Part shown: positions 1-12,190 of the stretch, in pieces
How the letters are laid out: every line of letters starts with the position of its first letter
Numbering within the stretch: position 1 is the first letter of the stretch
Source of the DNA: Welwitschia mirabilis
Taxonomy: Eukaryota > Gnetophyta > Gnetopsida > Welwitschiales
NCBI GenBank assembly: GCA_051453625.1
Contig: JBOZIK010000001.1
Coordinates: 175,651,228 to 175,715,227 of the forward strand
Direction of reading: 5' to 3'
DNA: 64,000 nucleotides
The notes under the pieces: generated by a model
What the model saw: the letters and a program-made list of their open reading frames with translations, nothing else
Databases searched by the model: none
Told to the model about the DNA's origin: nothing
Position numbers and translations under genes: made by a program

Positions 1-1130
1 AGACTATGACTACTATGGTTGGTTGCATAAGCTTAAGTCTAGAAATAGAGTTGGTCGATGTGCTTTATGTTCCCTAATTGAATTGCAATTTGATACCTAT
101 TCATCAATTACTTTTTGCATTAAATTTTTAAATTATGTTTACTAATGAAGTTTGTATAATAAAGAATCATATCTTGAGGATGTCGATTAGAGTAGGTAAG
201 CTTCAACATAGGGTCTACTACTATACCCCTTTAATGAATCACTCGGCCATGAAAGTGGAGTGGGAAAACCTACACATAGTTTAGCATTAACGTCTAAGGC
301 ATCAGTTTATTCAACACCTTACTTTTATTTTTGAAGTTTCTAGTCATTTGAATTTCAAGAATAAATTTGCATTTAATACTTGCTATAAAGCAAAACAAAC
401 ATGATCTCCTTTTTCACTAAGTAAAAGTAATGCTATTAATTATTTTGATTTGATGCATTATGATTTGTGGATCCATATTAGACACCATAATCATGTGGTG
501 CATTTTACTTTATTACTTTAGTGGATGATCATAGTCATGGGGTTTGGCTATACCTCATGAGTGCGAAGAGTCAAGTAAGCAAGTAATTAATAAATTTTTG
601 TAAACTTGTTAAAAATCAATTTAGCAAGATGATAAAAAACATCTATAGTGACAACTACCTTGAGTTTGAGTGATTTATGTGTACTTTTTACAATGAAAAT
701 GGCATCACACATGAGATGAGTTGTATGGACATGCCTCAATAAAATGGAAGGGTTGAGCATAAACATAGACACATACTTGAAGTGACTAAGGCCCTTCAGT
801 TTCAAACATCCTTCCCAATTTAGTTTTGAAGAGAATTCATCTTAGCCATCGTTTACTTGATTAATTGTCCGCCTACCATCAAGTTGAATAAGTAATCACC
901 TTATGAGATTTTATTTGATATAAAATCCCCATATGATCATATTAAAGTTTTTGGTTATTTGTATTATTCCCATAACCACCCTCGACAAAAGGATAAATTT
1001 GGACTAAGAAGTTGTTGTTGTGTATTTATGGAATATCCTTATGGTAAAAAGGGTTGGAAATTATATGATCTTAATTCCCATGATTTCTTTATTTTTCATG
1101 ATATTTCCTTTCATGAAAGAATTTTTCTGT
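1..1130 (+). pseudogene. Co1 pre-integrase and integrase remnant
   Basis: Integrase would insert the cDNA copy of the element into the genome. The first 100 bases encode a VDVLYVP-like segment typical just after the copia protease. The integrase core follows at about 440-560 (FDLMHYDLW) and 690-830 (GITHEMSCMDMPQ, then NGRVEHKHRHILEV). The C-terminal part lies at about 840-1120 (SPYEILFD, HIKVFGYLYY, KKGWKLYDL). Stops occur in the middle of conserved motifs, for example the second Q of the usual PQQNG is a stop. The family assignment is firm; the finer copia lineage is not. Confidence 0.85.
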
Positions 1131-1979
1131 TTGCTTAAAATTTGAATTCACCTAACTAAAGAGTTCATAGAAATGTTGGTAATCTATTTGCATCACTACA
1201 CATTTTTGATGAAGCTATTGAATTCATGAATGAACATCTCGACTCGATTATTGACAATGATGACAATGGGAAAATACAATTAAGGGGGAGTCCAAGTTTG
1301 ATTCCTAACATACCCAGTGAGGCAGCCAATGATAAAATTGGTACTATCATGCAACCTTAGAGAATAGTTTACATGCCTACTTGTCTTGATAATTATGTTG
1401 TATACTCGATAGTTATCTCATAGGATGAATATCAACACATACAATTGCCCCATGTAGTAATGCACAGGCATGTTAGGAGCGTGATTGGCTCTGTCTCGAT
1501 GGTGAGAAGGTTTTGGTAGCCTTCTCTATTTGAGATAAAGGCTATAGTAGCACATAAATAGGGGCTACCAAGTAGTGCACAATTATGGGTTGACAATGAG
1601 GAATAGTGGGATATGATTACTATAAGAAACGTGGTTCACATAGGTGTTGGGATTACTAATAAAGTTTTACTGAGATGCAAGGAGACTAGTGGTAATTTAC
1701 CCCCTCTCTTGAGGCTACTGCGACATGAAAACTTCTTAGGTACATCTTATTCCTTAGCACATTATGTAAATTTTGATAAATTTTTACAGATTTACCACAG
1801 GCTCTTGGTGGCTATCACTTCTCAAACCAAGCCCAAATCTTACACTGAGGTAGTTAAGTCTATAAAATGGCATTAAGACATGGCCAAGAAGATTAATACT
1901 TGAAAGCTAATTATACTTAGACACTCAAAAAATATCTTAACAAAAAAAGTACCACTGATTACAAAAGGTTCTACAAGAT
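1131..1979 (+). pseudogene. Co1 linker between integrase and RT
   Basis: This stretch joins the integrase and RT remnants of Co1. It holds an acidic, low-complexity linker at about 1200-1300 (repeated D, N and E codons) followed by an H-rich block at about 1425-1500. Such variable linkers are usual between INT and RT in copia polyproteins. The reading frame is broken many times and no catalytic motif is expected or seen here. Confidence 0.5.
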
Positions 1980-3290
1980 CAAATAAAAATCTAAACGGGA
2001 TTGTTAAATGTTACAAGGTGCACCTAGTGGTAAAAGGCTTTATCTAAGTGGAGGTTCTAGACTTTTATGAGACCTTTATCACCATCATGAAGTTGGTATT
2101 AGTTCGTGTTTTCTTATCAGTGGCTGTGGTGCGAGATTGTAAGCTTTACCAAATGGATGTCAACAATGCTTTTTTGCATGGGGATCTTGAAAAGGAAGTC
2201 TACATGAGGCTATCCCTTGGTTTCAAGACAAATCATAGTGATTGGGTTTATCAACTTTAAAAGTCGCTATATAAGCTTTGACAAGCATCTCAAAATTAAT
2301 TCAACAAACTCACCTCTTCCCTTAAATGAGATGGCTTTGTTTAGTCTTTGGTTGATTATTCTCTTTTCACGTACTGCAAGAATGGTATTTTCATGGAAGA
2401 TCTTATTTATAATTATGACATTATTCTTGCCAGGAATGACTTAAAGGCATGTGCATCTTTTAAGTCTTATTTAAAAAATTATTTTAACATTAAAGACTTA
2501 GGTAATCTCAAATTTTTCTCGGGCACTAATGTTGTAGGTCTTCTTTGGTTTGTTCCTATGCCAATGAAAGTATGCCTTGGATATTATTTCCAAGACAGGC
2601 CTACTTGGAGCACGTCTAGCCAAGACACTTATGGATCATGGCCAAAAATTGGTTTGGATGAGAGGGAGCTAGTAAAGGGAATAGCTTATCATCATCTTAT
2701 GGGAAAATTGATCTATCTCATGATTACATGTTTGGAGATATCTTATTCCATTCATGTCGTATCACAATTCTCACAAGGATTGAAGAAGAAGCACTTTGAT
2801 GTCGTACTACAAGTAGTGCATTACCTCAAGAACAAACTGGAACAAGGAATTCTTTTATTAATAAAGTGCAATCTAAAGCTATGAGCCTAATGTGACTTAG
2901 ATTGGGCAAGTTGTCCTATCACTCATAAGTCGATCACTAGTTATTTTGTTACGTTTGGTCACTCACCAATTTTAGGGAAGACGAAGAAGCAAAGTACCAT
3001 GTCATGATCGAATGGGTTCAGTAGCTAGTAAGCTTATTTGGCTTAGATCATTATTGGATTTACTTTTGGTAAAGTATAATGAACCAATGGATTTGTACTA
3101 TGATAGTCAAATCCACTATTTCATACAAGGATGAAGCATATTAAAATCAATTACCATTTCGTTCATGAGCAGATTCAAGCTAGGAAGATAGCAATGTCAC
3201 ATCTATACTCGAGACTCTAGCCAGTGGACATATTCCCAAAGGAACTTATGAAACTGCAATTTACTTTTCTATCATACAAATTGGGCATCT
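1980..3290 (+). pseudogene. Co1 reverse transcriptase and RNase H remnant
   Basis: Copies element RNA into DNA and removes the RNA strand in the living relatives. The RT signature MDVNNAFLHGDLEKEVYM is at 2153-2206. Further RT sequence reads NYFNIKDLGNLKFFSG near 2475-2525. The connection region (YHHLMGKLIYLM, then ISYSIHVVSQFSQG) covers about 2690-2780. RNase H follows at about 2890-3240 and ends in the RMKHIKINYHFVHEQI block typical of the copia polyprotein C-terminus. The usual YVDD catalytic box is not preserved in a readable frame. Many stops and shifts show that it is a pseudogene. Confidence 0.85.
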
Positions 3291-3307
3291 ATGATTTACA
3301 TGACAAC

Positions 3308-3530
3308 TTGAGGGAAAGTATTAGTTTTGTAAATATTTGAGTGTAATATTTCTAGTAGTAATTTATAAAGGTATTTTAGTTTGTTTTCTAGCTTAGAGGA
3401 TAGGCTTTGACTATATATTCTTTGTAATACCTTTGTAATGAAATCAATTGAAATCAGTTAAGAGAAATTTCTTGTCTTTAATATTTTTTCTAATTTTCTT
3501 TTGAAGAAATAGACATAGGAATTGGAGGCA
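3308..3530 (+). repeat. Co1 polypurine tract and start of 3' LTR
   Basis: A purine run TTGAGGGAAAG at 3308-3318 lies directly after the RNase H region, where plus-strand DNA synthesis is primed in copia elements. The LTR begins at 3319 with TATTAGTTTTG, one transition away from the usual TGTTAG start. A TATA-like ACTATATATTC lies near 3408-3418. The right end is uncertain. Confidence 0.6.
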
Positions 3531-4699
3531 ACATGTTTAGACTCAGATGAAGGAATGTGAAATATGCATCATAGAAATGTATTCTCATAGACATCTAGTA
3601 AGATAACATAGATGATACTTAACATCAGATATAGATAATCACATTAGAAAGAAAGTAGAGAACACTATGAGAGGAAACAGGCACTAAATAGAGAACAATG
3701 CCTTGTGATAAAGGAAGCGCTGCATAATGGGGAGGGTGATTTTAATGTCTAATGCTGATTGTTGAGTGCATCATACTATGAAAAATTTTATATTTTTATT
3801 AATTCCAAAATTATATTTGATAATTCAATGACATCGATATTGCATCAATGATAAAGAAAAGAAGTAGACCCGCATAGTGGAAACAAGGAGTAGTATAAAG
3901 ATAAATAAGTTTTATTATCTAAATTTACAAAAATAGATTTTAGTTCTTTAAAATTTTGTACATGTTGTTGAACTGAATAACAATGCAGGTACAGAGAGGA
4001 AATGACCAATGTATGATGAAGTTGTACGAGTGATTGTGTAGGAGCAAAGATTTATAGTCAATGCAATATGATGTAGGAGAATTTATGCATTTCATGTTTG
4101 AAGGAAGAGGGCATAGTTTCTAGGTAATGAATACATGCAGAAGAACAAGTGGCTCAATTATTTATATGTAAAATAAATGAAAGCATAAATTCTAGTGATG
4201 CGATTATGGAGAACAAGAATGTAGATGAAAAAAAGAAGTGCAAAAAAAAAAAAAAATGTTCCATAATTTTATTTGGATACTCCTTCTTATTTTAAAGGTT
4301 ATCTATTACTAACATATATTTCTTTTCTATAAAACTAATGTGTTAAAAAGTTATTACTTAATTATTCATAATCTAGAATCTAGAATAATTATATAGTGAT
4401 TAAATAACATAGGTTCCTCATTAATTCATACCTAGTTTTTCTATGCTTAATAGGTAAATAGGAAATTTACTTAAAGAATATACTTAAACCTAAATTATTC
4501 TATATCAACCGAATGAGACATACTATCTTTTGAAGATTATAATAAAGATAAATAATAATAGTGTTTAATGAAAATTTCTTAAGAATGAATTACCTAATAT
4601 TATTTCATAATTTATAATAGATATATTTCTCAAATAAGGAAGGTAAATATAATGTAGAAATATCCATATTACTTTCTTAAATAAATTTGTATACATTAT
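3531..4699. other. AT-rich sequence, nothing identified
   Basis: No coding remnant, terminal repeat or RNA gene could be recognised. It contains an A run of about 15 at 4239-4254. It may be the distal part of the gypsy LTR to its right, since the LTRs of a related element in this window are over 4 kb long, but there is no second copy to test this. Confidence 0.3.
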
Positions 4700-6165
4700 G
4701 CATGATCACATAAATAATACAACAATTAAGACATCAATGGTTCTTCAAATAAATGCATGAAAGAAAACAACTCTAAATCCAAATTGCATTTGCTTTCTCA
4801 TCCCAAGGTCTTCTTTACAATTGGTCTTACACATGCAAACATGGTGTAAGAATTACAACCTTTACAGTTTCCAATATAGTCCATGATAAGATTTAGGTAA
4901 GGGATACCATGATCATGATAGGATTCTCAAGGAATTCAATATGTAACCAAGACAAATTAAGAATGCCATGCCAAATAATTCAAGATATACTATTAACAAT
5001 CCAAGCATAGTGGAAAATATGATCAAACAACATTTATAATTTATCTAGTTGTAATCATCCAAACAAACCCCATCTGCTCCCTTTACTTGTTGGAGATAAT
5101 TTATAGTAATCCATATGCATAATATCTAGAGGGGGTCCATTTTCTCTACTTTATTCTCTAAAAGTAATTTATTATAATCTAATACATCTATAAGAGGTTC
5201 ATCTACTTTCTTCACTCTCTAGAGAAAGTTTTCAACAATCCAAAATATATCAATATAGGTTAGGAAAGGTTACTAGCTCAAATAATTAAGAAAGGGGCTG
5301 ATATGAAAGAATCCTAAGTAATTCATGAAATATGATCTATGATTTACTAATAGGACTTAAAAGATTTTAATAATATATGAAATAAATAAATAAGCTTTTA
5401 AAGGATGCAATCATGATGAAATAGAAGGAAATGTAAGAAATAAGAAAACAACTATACCAAACTCAAATAATAGACCATACAAAAATGAAATTAAGACCAC
5501 AATGCCATACCAAATTTAAGATGAATATTTGAAGACTTCTAGAGATCCAAAGTTCCAAGGCTCAAAGGCTATTTTAAGCTCCAAGACTAAAGTTGCCTCA
5601 AACTATAAAAGAATAGGGAAGGAAAGTTTGATTTCTATCAAAGGATAAGTAGGTGAAAATATGTAAGAACATGAAAATACTCTATCATAAAAAGAGGTGA
5701 TGAAATGATGTAGGTGGTTAAAGTAGTGAAGGTGGTGAAAATGGCATAGCCTTCATTATCTCACTAGGCCACTAGGTGCATCATATTTTATCTTAATAAA
5801 TAATAATTATTTATTAATATAAGGAATAACATAAGTCACCTTAATAATGTAATTTCCAATTTAAATAAAGGAAAAAGTTTAACTTGTTAAATGAGAAAAA
5901 TAATGCAATAACTAACTTATCCACTTAGATGACCACTACATTAGCCATAAAAGACCATGATTAATTACCAAAAATTTACAATAAGGAGTAATAATATTAT
6001 GTCTATTATAATTGAAAGGGCTTAAAAGGTTATAGCATAACCATATCTCAATGATAGCAATATTAAGTACAATAACTAATTCAGCTTGTGCATCATAGAC
6101 AACAAAATTTTTTATAATTAAATTTTTAATCTAATTCTTTATGCCTTAAAATTCTAGATGTAACA
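4700..6165 (-). mobile_element. Ty3/gypsy LTR fragment, distantly like G1
   Basis: Read on the minus strand, a purine tract (complement of 6166-6190, containing CTTAAGGGGTAGAG) is followed by an LTR start TGTTACATCT at 6165 going left. This matches the layout at the G1 3' LTR near 24870-24900. About 350-400 bases in there is a TAATTATTATTTATTA stretch followed by a CACCTAGTGGCCTAGTGAG block that resembles the same part of the G1 LTR. The left boundary is not resolved, and no internal coding region is left to the right. Confidence 0.5.
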
Positions 6166-6439
6166 TTTCTCTACCCCTTAAGAGGTTTCCTCTTATAAAC
6201 TTATTAGTAGTTTAGGTCTTCATTGTAAGATGTTATGTTTTGATTTCCATTTTATCTAATGTTTTGTCTATATAATCATTAAACTTTATAAAACATAATA
6301 GTCTTCCCTTAAAGTATCATTTTATTTTGATCTAATGGCTTGATTGGTTGAGAGTCTATGATAAAATTAGAAAGAATGGTTATATCTTAAGATGTTATTT
6401 CATTAATCATGCTTAATTACATTTAGCATCTTAATATAC
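6166..6439. other. junction between gypsy fragment and Co2
   Basis: The first bases are the purine tract of the minus-strand gypsy fragment. The rest should include the 5' LTR end and primer-binding site of Co2, but neither could be found. The Co2 5' end therefore appears deleted or too decayed to see. Confidence 0.35.
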
Positions 6440-6469
6440 TCCTTTATAATTATGTATTTGAAACATTAC

Positions 6470-7860
6470 ACAATGAGTTTTTATTATTGGAAAATTATGG
6501 AAGAATGCTTATTTCAATAATAGAAATTTAAATAGTTGATGGAATTACTACATTCATGGTCAAATCAAGAAAGCTATGGGAAGACAAAGATAAAGACCAA
6601 ATAATAATTGATAAGAAGGAAATGAATGCAATATGATATGGATTCAATATGGAAAACTACAAAAATGTAATAAACTTTACTATTGTAATAGACATATGGG
6701 ATTACTTATATGTAACATATTAAGGAACTAATCAGACTAAGAATACCAAAAAGTAAATGCTCATAACACAATTTGAAAAAACATAAATGCAAGATGATAA
6801 AAATTTTACAAAATTAAAAAATAAGATTATGGACATTGTCAATGAACTTTAAGGATTTGGAGAACCTCTTAAATCTAGCTTGATTGGTAAGAAAATTTTG
6901 AGGTCTCCATCAAAAGCCTATAAAAATAATATGCTATTAGTTAAATATAGAAAGAACATGAAAAATCTCAAGTTTAATGAATTGGTAAGGAACATTTTAC
7001 ATTTTAGTTAAGGCTACTTCACAAAGGTAATAAAGGCAAAGTATGGCTCTTAATGTTAAACAAGTTTCTTCCTCTAAATTTAATAATAAAGATAATTCCT
7101 ATAGTTTTGTTTCCTCTCATTTTGATTATAATATGAATGAAGAAATAGCACTATATACTATAAAATTTAAGAAAATGTGAATAGGTAGGAAATGAAAAAA
7201 TAAAATAGATCATGGCATTACATCATTAAGGCCTAAGGGAATCTCTAAAGAAAAGAGTATATAATGCTATTCTTGCAAAGGATTTAAGCACATAATAGCT
7301 AAATGTTCAAATAACAAACATAATAAGGAATTAAAAGACCTTATAGGAAATGCAATATGATCACTTGGGATAGTGACAAATTATATAAGAAATACTATAA
7401 TGAAAATAAGGGGCTTTCTCTCATAACATTCACCTCATCTAATATTGTTTTTATCAGTAAGGTAACTAATTCTTTTGAATTTAGTTTAACTTATACTCAT
7501 GAATTGGATTTGAAAAATGTTTAAACACTTGCAAGTAGTGAAGAAAGTGATAAAGAAGAGGATTGAATCTCTAACATTAAAGATGATGAATAAATAATCA
7601 TAGAAAAAGAGACAAACTAATACATAGAATAAGATAAGGATGAAGATGAAGATTTGATGAAATATTACCAAGAGATCTTTGAAAAAAGAAAAATAATTCT
7701 AAAATAAGACACTATCTTTAAGAAGAATACAATCTAATATAAATAAGAAAAGAGGTAGTTGACATCTAATTTGGATCTTGGAAAGAAGACTTTGGAGATC
7801 AAATAACACTATTTGAAGAGAAAAATTAGATATCTTTAAGACCTTTATAAAGTAAGAGAA
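6470..7860 (+). pseudogene. Co2 gag remnant with CCHC zinc knuckle
   Basis: Gag forms the particle that packages element RNA. The N-terminal part near 6475-6500 reads YYYWKIM, like the conserved FxYWKxRM block of copia gag. Helical gag sequence continues to about 7010. The zinc knuckle at 7265-7306 reads CYSCKGFKHIIAKC, with the CX2CX4HX4C spacing fully kept. An acidic and lysine-rich stretch follows at 7500-7860. Stops interrupt every long segment. Intact zinc ligands in an otherwise ruined frame make the identification reliable. Confidence 0.75.
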
Positions 7861-8600
7861 AATAAATGTAAGTGTTTTCTTTACAAAACTAATGATCTAA
7901 ATTAAATTATATTAGAGTTTTTCATAAGTAATAGGTCTTTAAATATGATGATTTTCAAGTGAAAATTACTAAGTAATAAAAGTGAATTAGGATATGTTAC
8001 ACTAATTTCTTCTTCTTTTATGCCAACTTAATTAAGCAAATCTTTATCTCTTTCTAAGTGTGATTGTCTAATGTATTAAAACCAAAAATAAAGTAATGAC
8101 AAACCTTATTCTTAATACATTAAATTTAGTAAGAAAAGTAAGAAAATTTCTTATATGACATTTTTATAATAGGTTTGATTATACTAAACTTAATTATCAT
8201 TTTAGTATTGTATTTTCTAGATTTAAAACTTTACCAAGTTATCAATTTATTAATAATATATTGAATGTTGATATTATATGAAGCAATGATAAAGCTGATA
8301 AAAGTTTTTAATTCATACTATTTTAATAGCTACTAATGATATTCATTGGTATCATGATAGTGGTTACTTAGGATACATGAGGGAAGAAAGAAGTAGTTTT
8401 ACAAAGATGAACAAATGGAATGAAGGGCCTCTAATTTTTAGAGATAGTGCAAAATCATTGGTGGAAGGTGTTGATACTTTAGTGGAAAGGACTTTTCAGT
8501 AATTCATAATGTTCTCTATGTAAATGGGCTAAAGCATAAATTCCTTAGTATCAGCTAAATTTCTAACAAAGGTATGCATGTATTGTTTATTACGTTAAAT
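7861..8600 (+). pseudogene. Co2 protease remnant
   Basis: Aspartic protease that would cut the polyprotein. The active-site triplet Asp-Ser-Gly is readable at 8356-8364 within WYHDSGYLGYM, followed by a serine/threonine-rich strand (SSFTKMNKW) and a GPLIFRDSAK block. The downstream segment VHNVLYVNGLKHKFLSI at about 8500-8555 is the standard link to the pre-integrase region. The catalytic triplet is intact, unlike the proteases of E1 and E2, but the frame around it is broken. Confidence 0.7.
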
Positions 8601-8759
8601 TATCATATTTTAGATAAATACAGAAAAATTCCTATTCACTAGTAAAAGTGATAAAAATGTTTATTGTATTAGGAATTCAATGAGTATGAAATGTCTATCT
8701 TCCATTTTTTAAGAAGAGTAGGTTGTGATATAAATGATGAGGTTACATTAACAATAAAA

Positions 8760-9500
8760 ACTTTTATAAAATGTTAAAACATAATATTGTTAAGGGTTGT
8801 GTAGATCTTGTTAACTTGGAAAACAAAATAAAAACCATTTCTCTAAGATTAATCAAGTGTATTTTCAAAATTCCCAAGGTTTTCTTCATCTAGTGATACA
8901 AAGTATATATTGATTATTATTAATGAATTTTAAAGATTCACATAAACTATATTTTTTAAACACAAGAAAGCCATTGAAAAATTTAGATGAGGAGTAAGAG
9001 ATTATCAATTAAGATTAGTCATAACATAAATAAAATTAGAACTACTCATAGAGGATATTTTAAAATTAATTATTTAGTAAATGATATAAAACCCATGAAT
9101 TATTAGCTTATAGAATATATAACAAAATGGTGTTATTAAAAGGAAGAATAGATGCTTTATGATGTAACTATGACTAGACTATTAAAAAAAGATATTACTA
9201 AGAGTTTTTGGATTGAAGCTCTTCATACTACTTTTTATATATGCAACTAATCCTTCCTTATACCTAGCAATACCAAAACCCCTTATAAGAGGTGGAAAGG
9301 AAAAAGTCTAAATGTTCCTTATTTCAAAATATTTGGTGCTAAATGAAATATTCTAAAGAATTATAAAAAAAACCAAAACATTTAACTCAAAGTTATCAAA
9401 ACGAATTTTTCTTGAATATCATAAGTAAATCATGCTTAATATTTAATCAAATCCAAATAGATTTAAGGAATGTGTTCATGTTAGAATAGAGGAAAGTGAT
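8760..9500 (+). pseudogene. Co2 integrase remnant
   Basis: The integrase core is badly decayed. The region after the core (NGVIKRKNRCFMM near 9127-9165, then WIEALHTTFYICN, and KTPYKRWKGKSLN with PYFKIFGAK to about 9340) clearly matches the copia integrase C-terminal part. Several frames must be used to follow it. The first catalytic Asp cannot be placed with certainty. Confidence 0.65.
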
Positions 9501-9799
9501 CACATGTGTGATAATGGATATGAAGAACTAAAGCTAATTTTTAAAAGAATTTAATATAATGCTCAAACCTTTACTTTCTTACTTTTCTCTTTTCTTATCT
9601 CACATAAGAAAACCTTAATGCCTAAATAAATAATTATGCCCAAGAATATTTTCATAGAATTAGTAATTAATAACATGTTTGATAAGGTAAAGACTAGAAG
9701 TTTAATTTGTTTAAATGTTAATTTTATTTCTACCTTAGAACCTAAATCTTTTAAAAAAGATAAATAACATAAATGATGGCTTAATGCTATATTAGAAGA

Positions 9800-11215
9800 A
9801 CTTGACCAAGTCAAAAAAAGTGAAGTTTAGGAGCTTTTTCATAGACTCAGTAATCACAATGTTATTAGTACCAAATGAATTTTTAGAAACAACCTAAATA
9901 AAAACTCTTAAATGATAGAAAATAGAGAAAGGTTGGTGGCATAAGATTATAGTCAAATGAAAACATTAATTTTGAAAAAAACCTTTACACTAATTGCTAG
10001 ATTAAAGTTAATTCATATTTTTCTTGCTCCATCTTATTTTACAACTTTAAATGTAAAAAGTAATTTCTTAAATGAAAAATTAAGTTAACTTATTTTTGTA
10101 GAGTAACTCCTTAATTTTAAATATCCAAGGTATCCTTATCATATCTACAAGTTAAAAAAGGAACTATATGGACTTAAATAGGTACCAAGAGACTGGTATG
10201 AAAATTTAACCTATTTTCTCTTAGATCATGATCTTGTTAGAGATAAAATAGTCAAGACTTCATTTGTTAAAAAGGTTAATTCCAATCTTTTACTTGTACA
10301 AATTCATGTTAATGAAATTATCTTTAAAGCTCATAAGATTATCAAACTTATGACTAATAATTTTGAATAAGTTATCTCATTGAACTATAAATGTTTTTTA
10401 AGTTACAAATTAAGTAAATAACAAATGGTGCATTTTTATCTTAATAAAAATTTATAAGTAAACTTTTAAAGAAGTTTGGACTAGAACAGTGTAAAGCAGC
10501 ATCTACACTAATGCAAACAAATGAGAAAATAGATGTAGATAAGAATGACAAGAATTTTAACATCAAGTTTTATAAATCATGATTGGGAGTTTACTTTATC
10601 TAAGAGAAAGTAGTCACAACATTACATTTTCTATAGGATTAGGTATCAATTTATACCTAAAGAATCTCATCATAAGCCTATTAAATGGATTCTCAAGTAT
10701 GTAAAAGGAACCTTAAGCTATCATATTTGGTTTTATAAAGATGCTACATTAAATTTATTTTCCTTTTGTGATGATAATTAGGCCATTTATAGAATGATAG
10801 AAAGAGTACTAGTAATTATTATTACTTTTTAAGATCATATTTTGTTAGTTATCCATTTAAGAAGAAAACCTATATAGCCTTATCCACCAGTGAAGCTATG
10901 TATGTGGCAATTAGTAGTTATATTACTTGAGTCTTATGGATTCATCATAATTTACAAGGTCTTGATATTTATGAATATAATATACCAATTTTCTATGATA
11001 CTTCTATTTTCATAAACATGTTTAAGAATCTTTTTGTTCACTTAAGAAGCAAACATATCAATGTCTGTCATGATTTTATTAGAGATCATGTTAATTCACA
11101 AGATATCAAGATTGAATGTATACCTATAGACCATGAAATAGCTAATATTCTAACTAAGCCTAAAGGGAATTTCTCCTCTCTCTACAAAACCTTAAGTCTT
11201 ACTTCTTATCCTTAA
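9800..11215 (+). pseudogene. Co2 reverse transcriptase and RNase H remnant
   Basis: RT begins near 9830 and is recognisable at 9960-10060 (KKTFTLIARLKLIHIFL, then NVKSNFLNEKL) and 10140-10320 (KLKKELYGLK, then PRDWYENLTYFLL). RNase H runs from about 10570. It has KTYIALSTSEAMYVAI near 10868-10915 and the well-kept end at 11018-11160, which contains HLRSKHINV, HDFIRDHV and IANILTKP. The final segment is one open stretch of about 65 codons, the best-preserved part of this element. Confidence 0.8.
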
Positions 11216-12190
11216 CCCTTTCATTCTTTTTCTTATTTTCTCTTTTCTACTTTATATTTGTTAAACCTATATAAGTATTTTCGTATGACTTTTATTATCT
11301 TCTTTTATGTTTTTTATTTTCTACCAATAGAAGCTTTCCTATTGTTATAAATAGTTAACCATAATAGTAAATTCATGAAATTGATTGCATTAGTTTCTAT
11401 CTTTATCAAACTTTAGATAGTTAACCTACTAATATGAGGAGTTGACCATTATGGTAAATTGCTATTTTTAAAGAATCAATTGCCTTTTTATAAATTCTTT
11501 TATTCATCGTCAAAATGGTTAATTACCTAACCCTAAGGATTGACTAATCATTATGTAACCTAGGTATTTCTATAAATTCTTGGCATAAACATTTATTTGC
11601 TACTTTTATTTTCTCTAGTTTCTTCTGCTACTAGTACCTTATCACTTCTCTTAAGGTATTTTGAATTTTTGTTTAGGTTTTAAAAAGTCTCATAGTAATC
11701 CTTTAATTTTTTCTTATAATTTTTATTAGTTATTTTTAAAATTTTAAAAATAGAACTCTGTACATGTTGCTGGTCCATTATTGTATGGTCTAGAATACTT
11801 CAACCAATTTGTCAATAAGTTGCAAAGTAGAGAGCCCATTGTGGTATGACTTTACATATGTATAGGATGTGGTGTTACTAGTCATGTGGTGATCATTATT
11901 TCCTATTTCGAATATGGGGGAAAGGAGCCCGAGGGGTACTAGATTTGTATTATTTTTCCCTGATGGAAGCCTAATTTTATTCATATAGTCTCTATTCTTA
12001 AGCTACATAGGCTTTTTGAATCACATCTGCCACAACTTATTCAGGTGTTATGCCTACTGGAATGCTTCTAGGTAAACTATGGAATTCTTATGTATATGAA
12101 GTTTCTATAGCACTTAGTAGTCTCTGGAATAGGATCGAATCCTACTATCCTTAGCTAATCTAGTTGAATCCCCACTAGGTTTAATCAAAT
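11216..12190 (+). repeat. Co2 3' LTR (approximate)
   Basis: Directly downstream of the Co2 RNase H. The sequence at 11335-11560 repeats short motifs of the GTTAACC and GTTGACC type, common in Sirevirus LTRs. A TATA box TATAAAT lies at 11571-11577, followed about 50 bases later by a pyrimidine-rich leader like that after the TATA of the C1 LTR. Both ends are uncertain because no 5' LTR is available. Confidence 0.45.

Larger units (their letters stand above)
1..3530 (+). mobile_element. Co1, truncated Ty1/copia LTR retrotransposon
   Basis: Remnant of a copia element read left to right. The order is end of the pre-integrase region, integrase, RT, RNase H, polypurine tract, then the start of the 3' LTR, which is the Ty1/copia order (INT before RT). 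The 5' LTR, gag and most of the protease lie left of the window. All domains are broken by stops and frameshifts, so the copy is dead. The right limit is approximate because the LTR end was not located and no 5' LTR is available for comparison. Confidence 0.85.
6440..12190 (+). mobile_element. Co2, Sirevirus-like Ty1/copia retrotransposon
   Basis: Plus-strand copia element with gag, zinc knuckle, protease, integrase, RT and RNase H in that order, followed by a 3' LTR. The long gag, the spacing between zinc knuckle and protease, and an LTR with repeated GTTAACC/GTTGAC-type motifs are like Sirevirus (SIRE/Maximus) elements. The same lineage appears as the minus-strand C1 element further right. 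The 5' LTR was not found and all domains carry many stops. Confidence 0.75.

Noticed and set aside
12120-12175. Possible tRNA T-arm (TAGGATCGAATCCTA)
   Set aside because: The stem-loop looks like a T-arm, but no anticodon arm, D-arm or acceptor stem pairs with it at the right distance on either strand.
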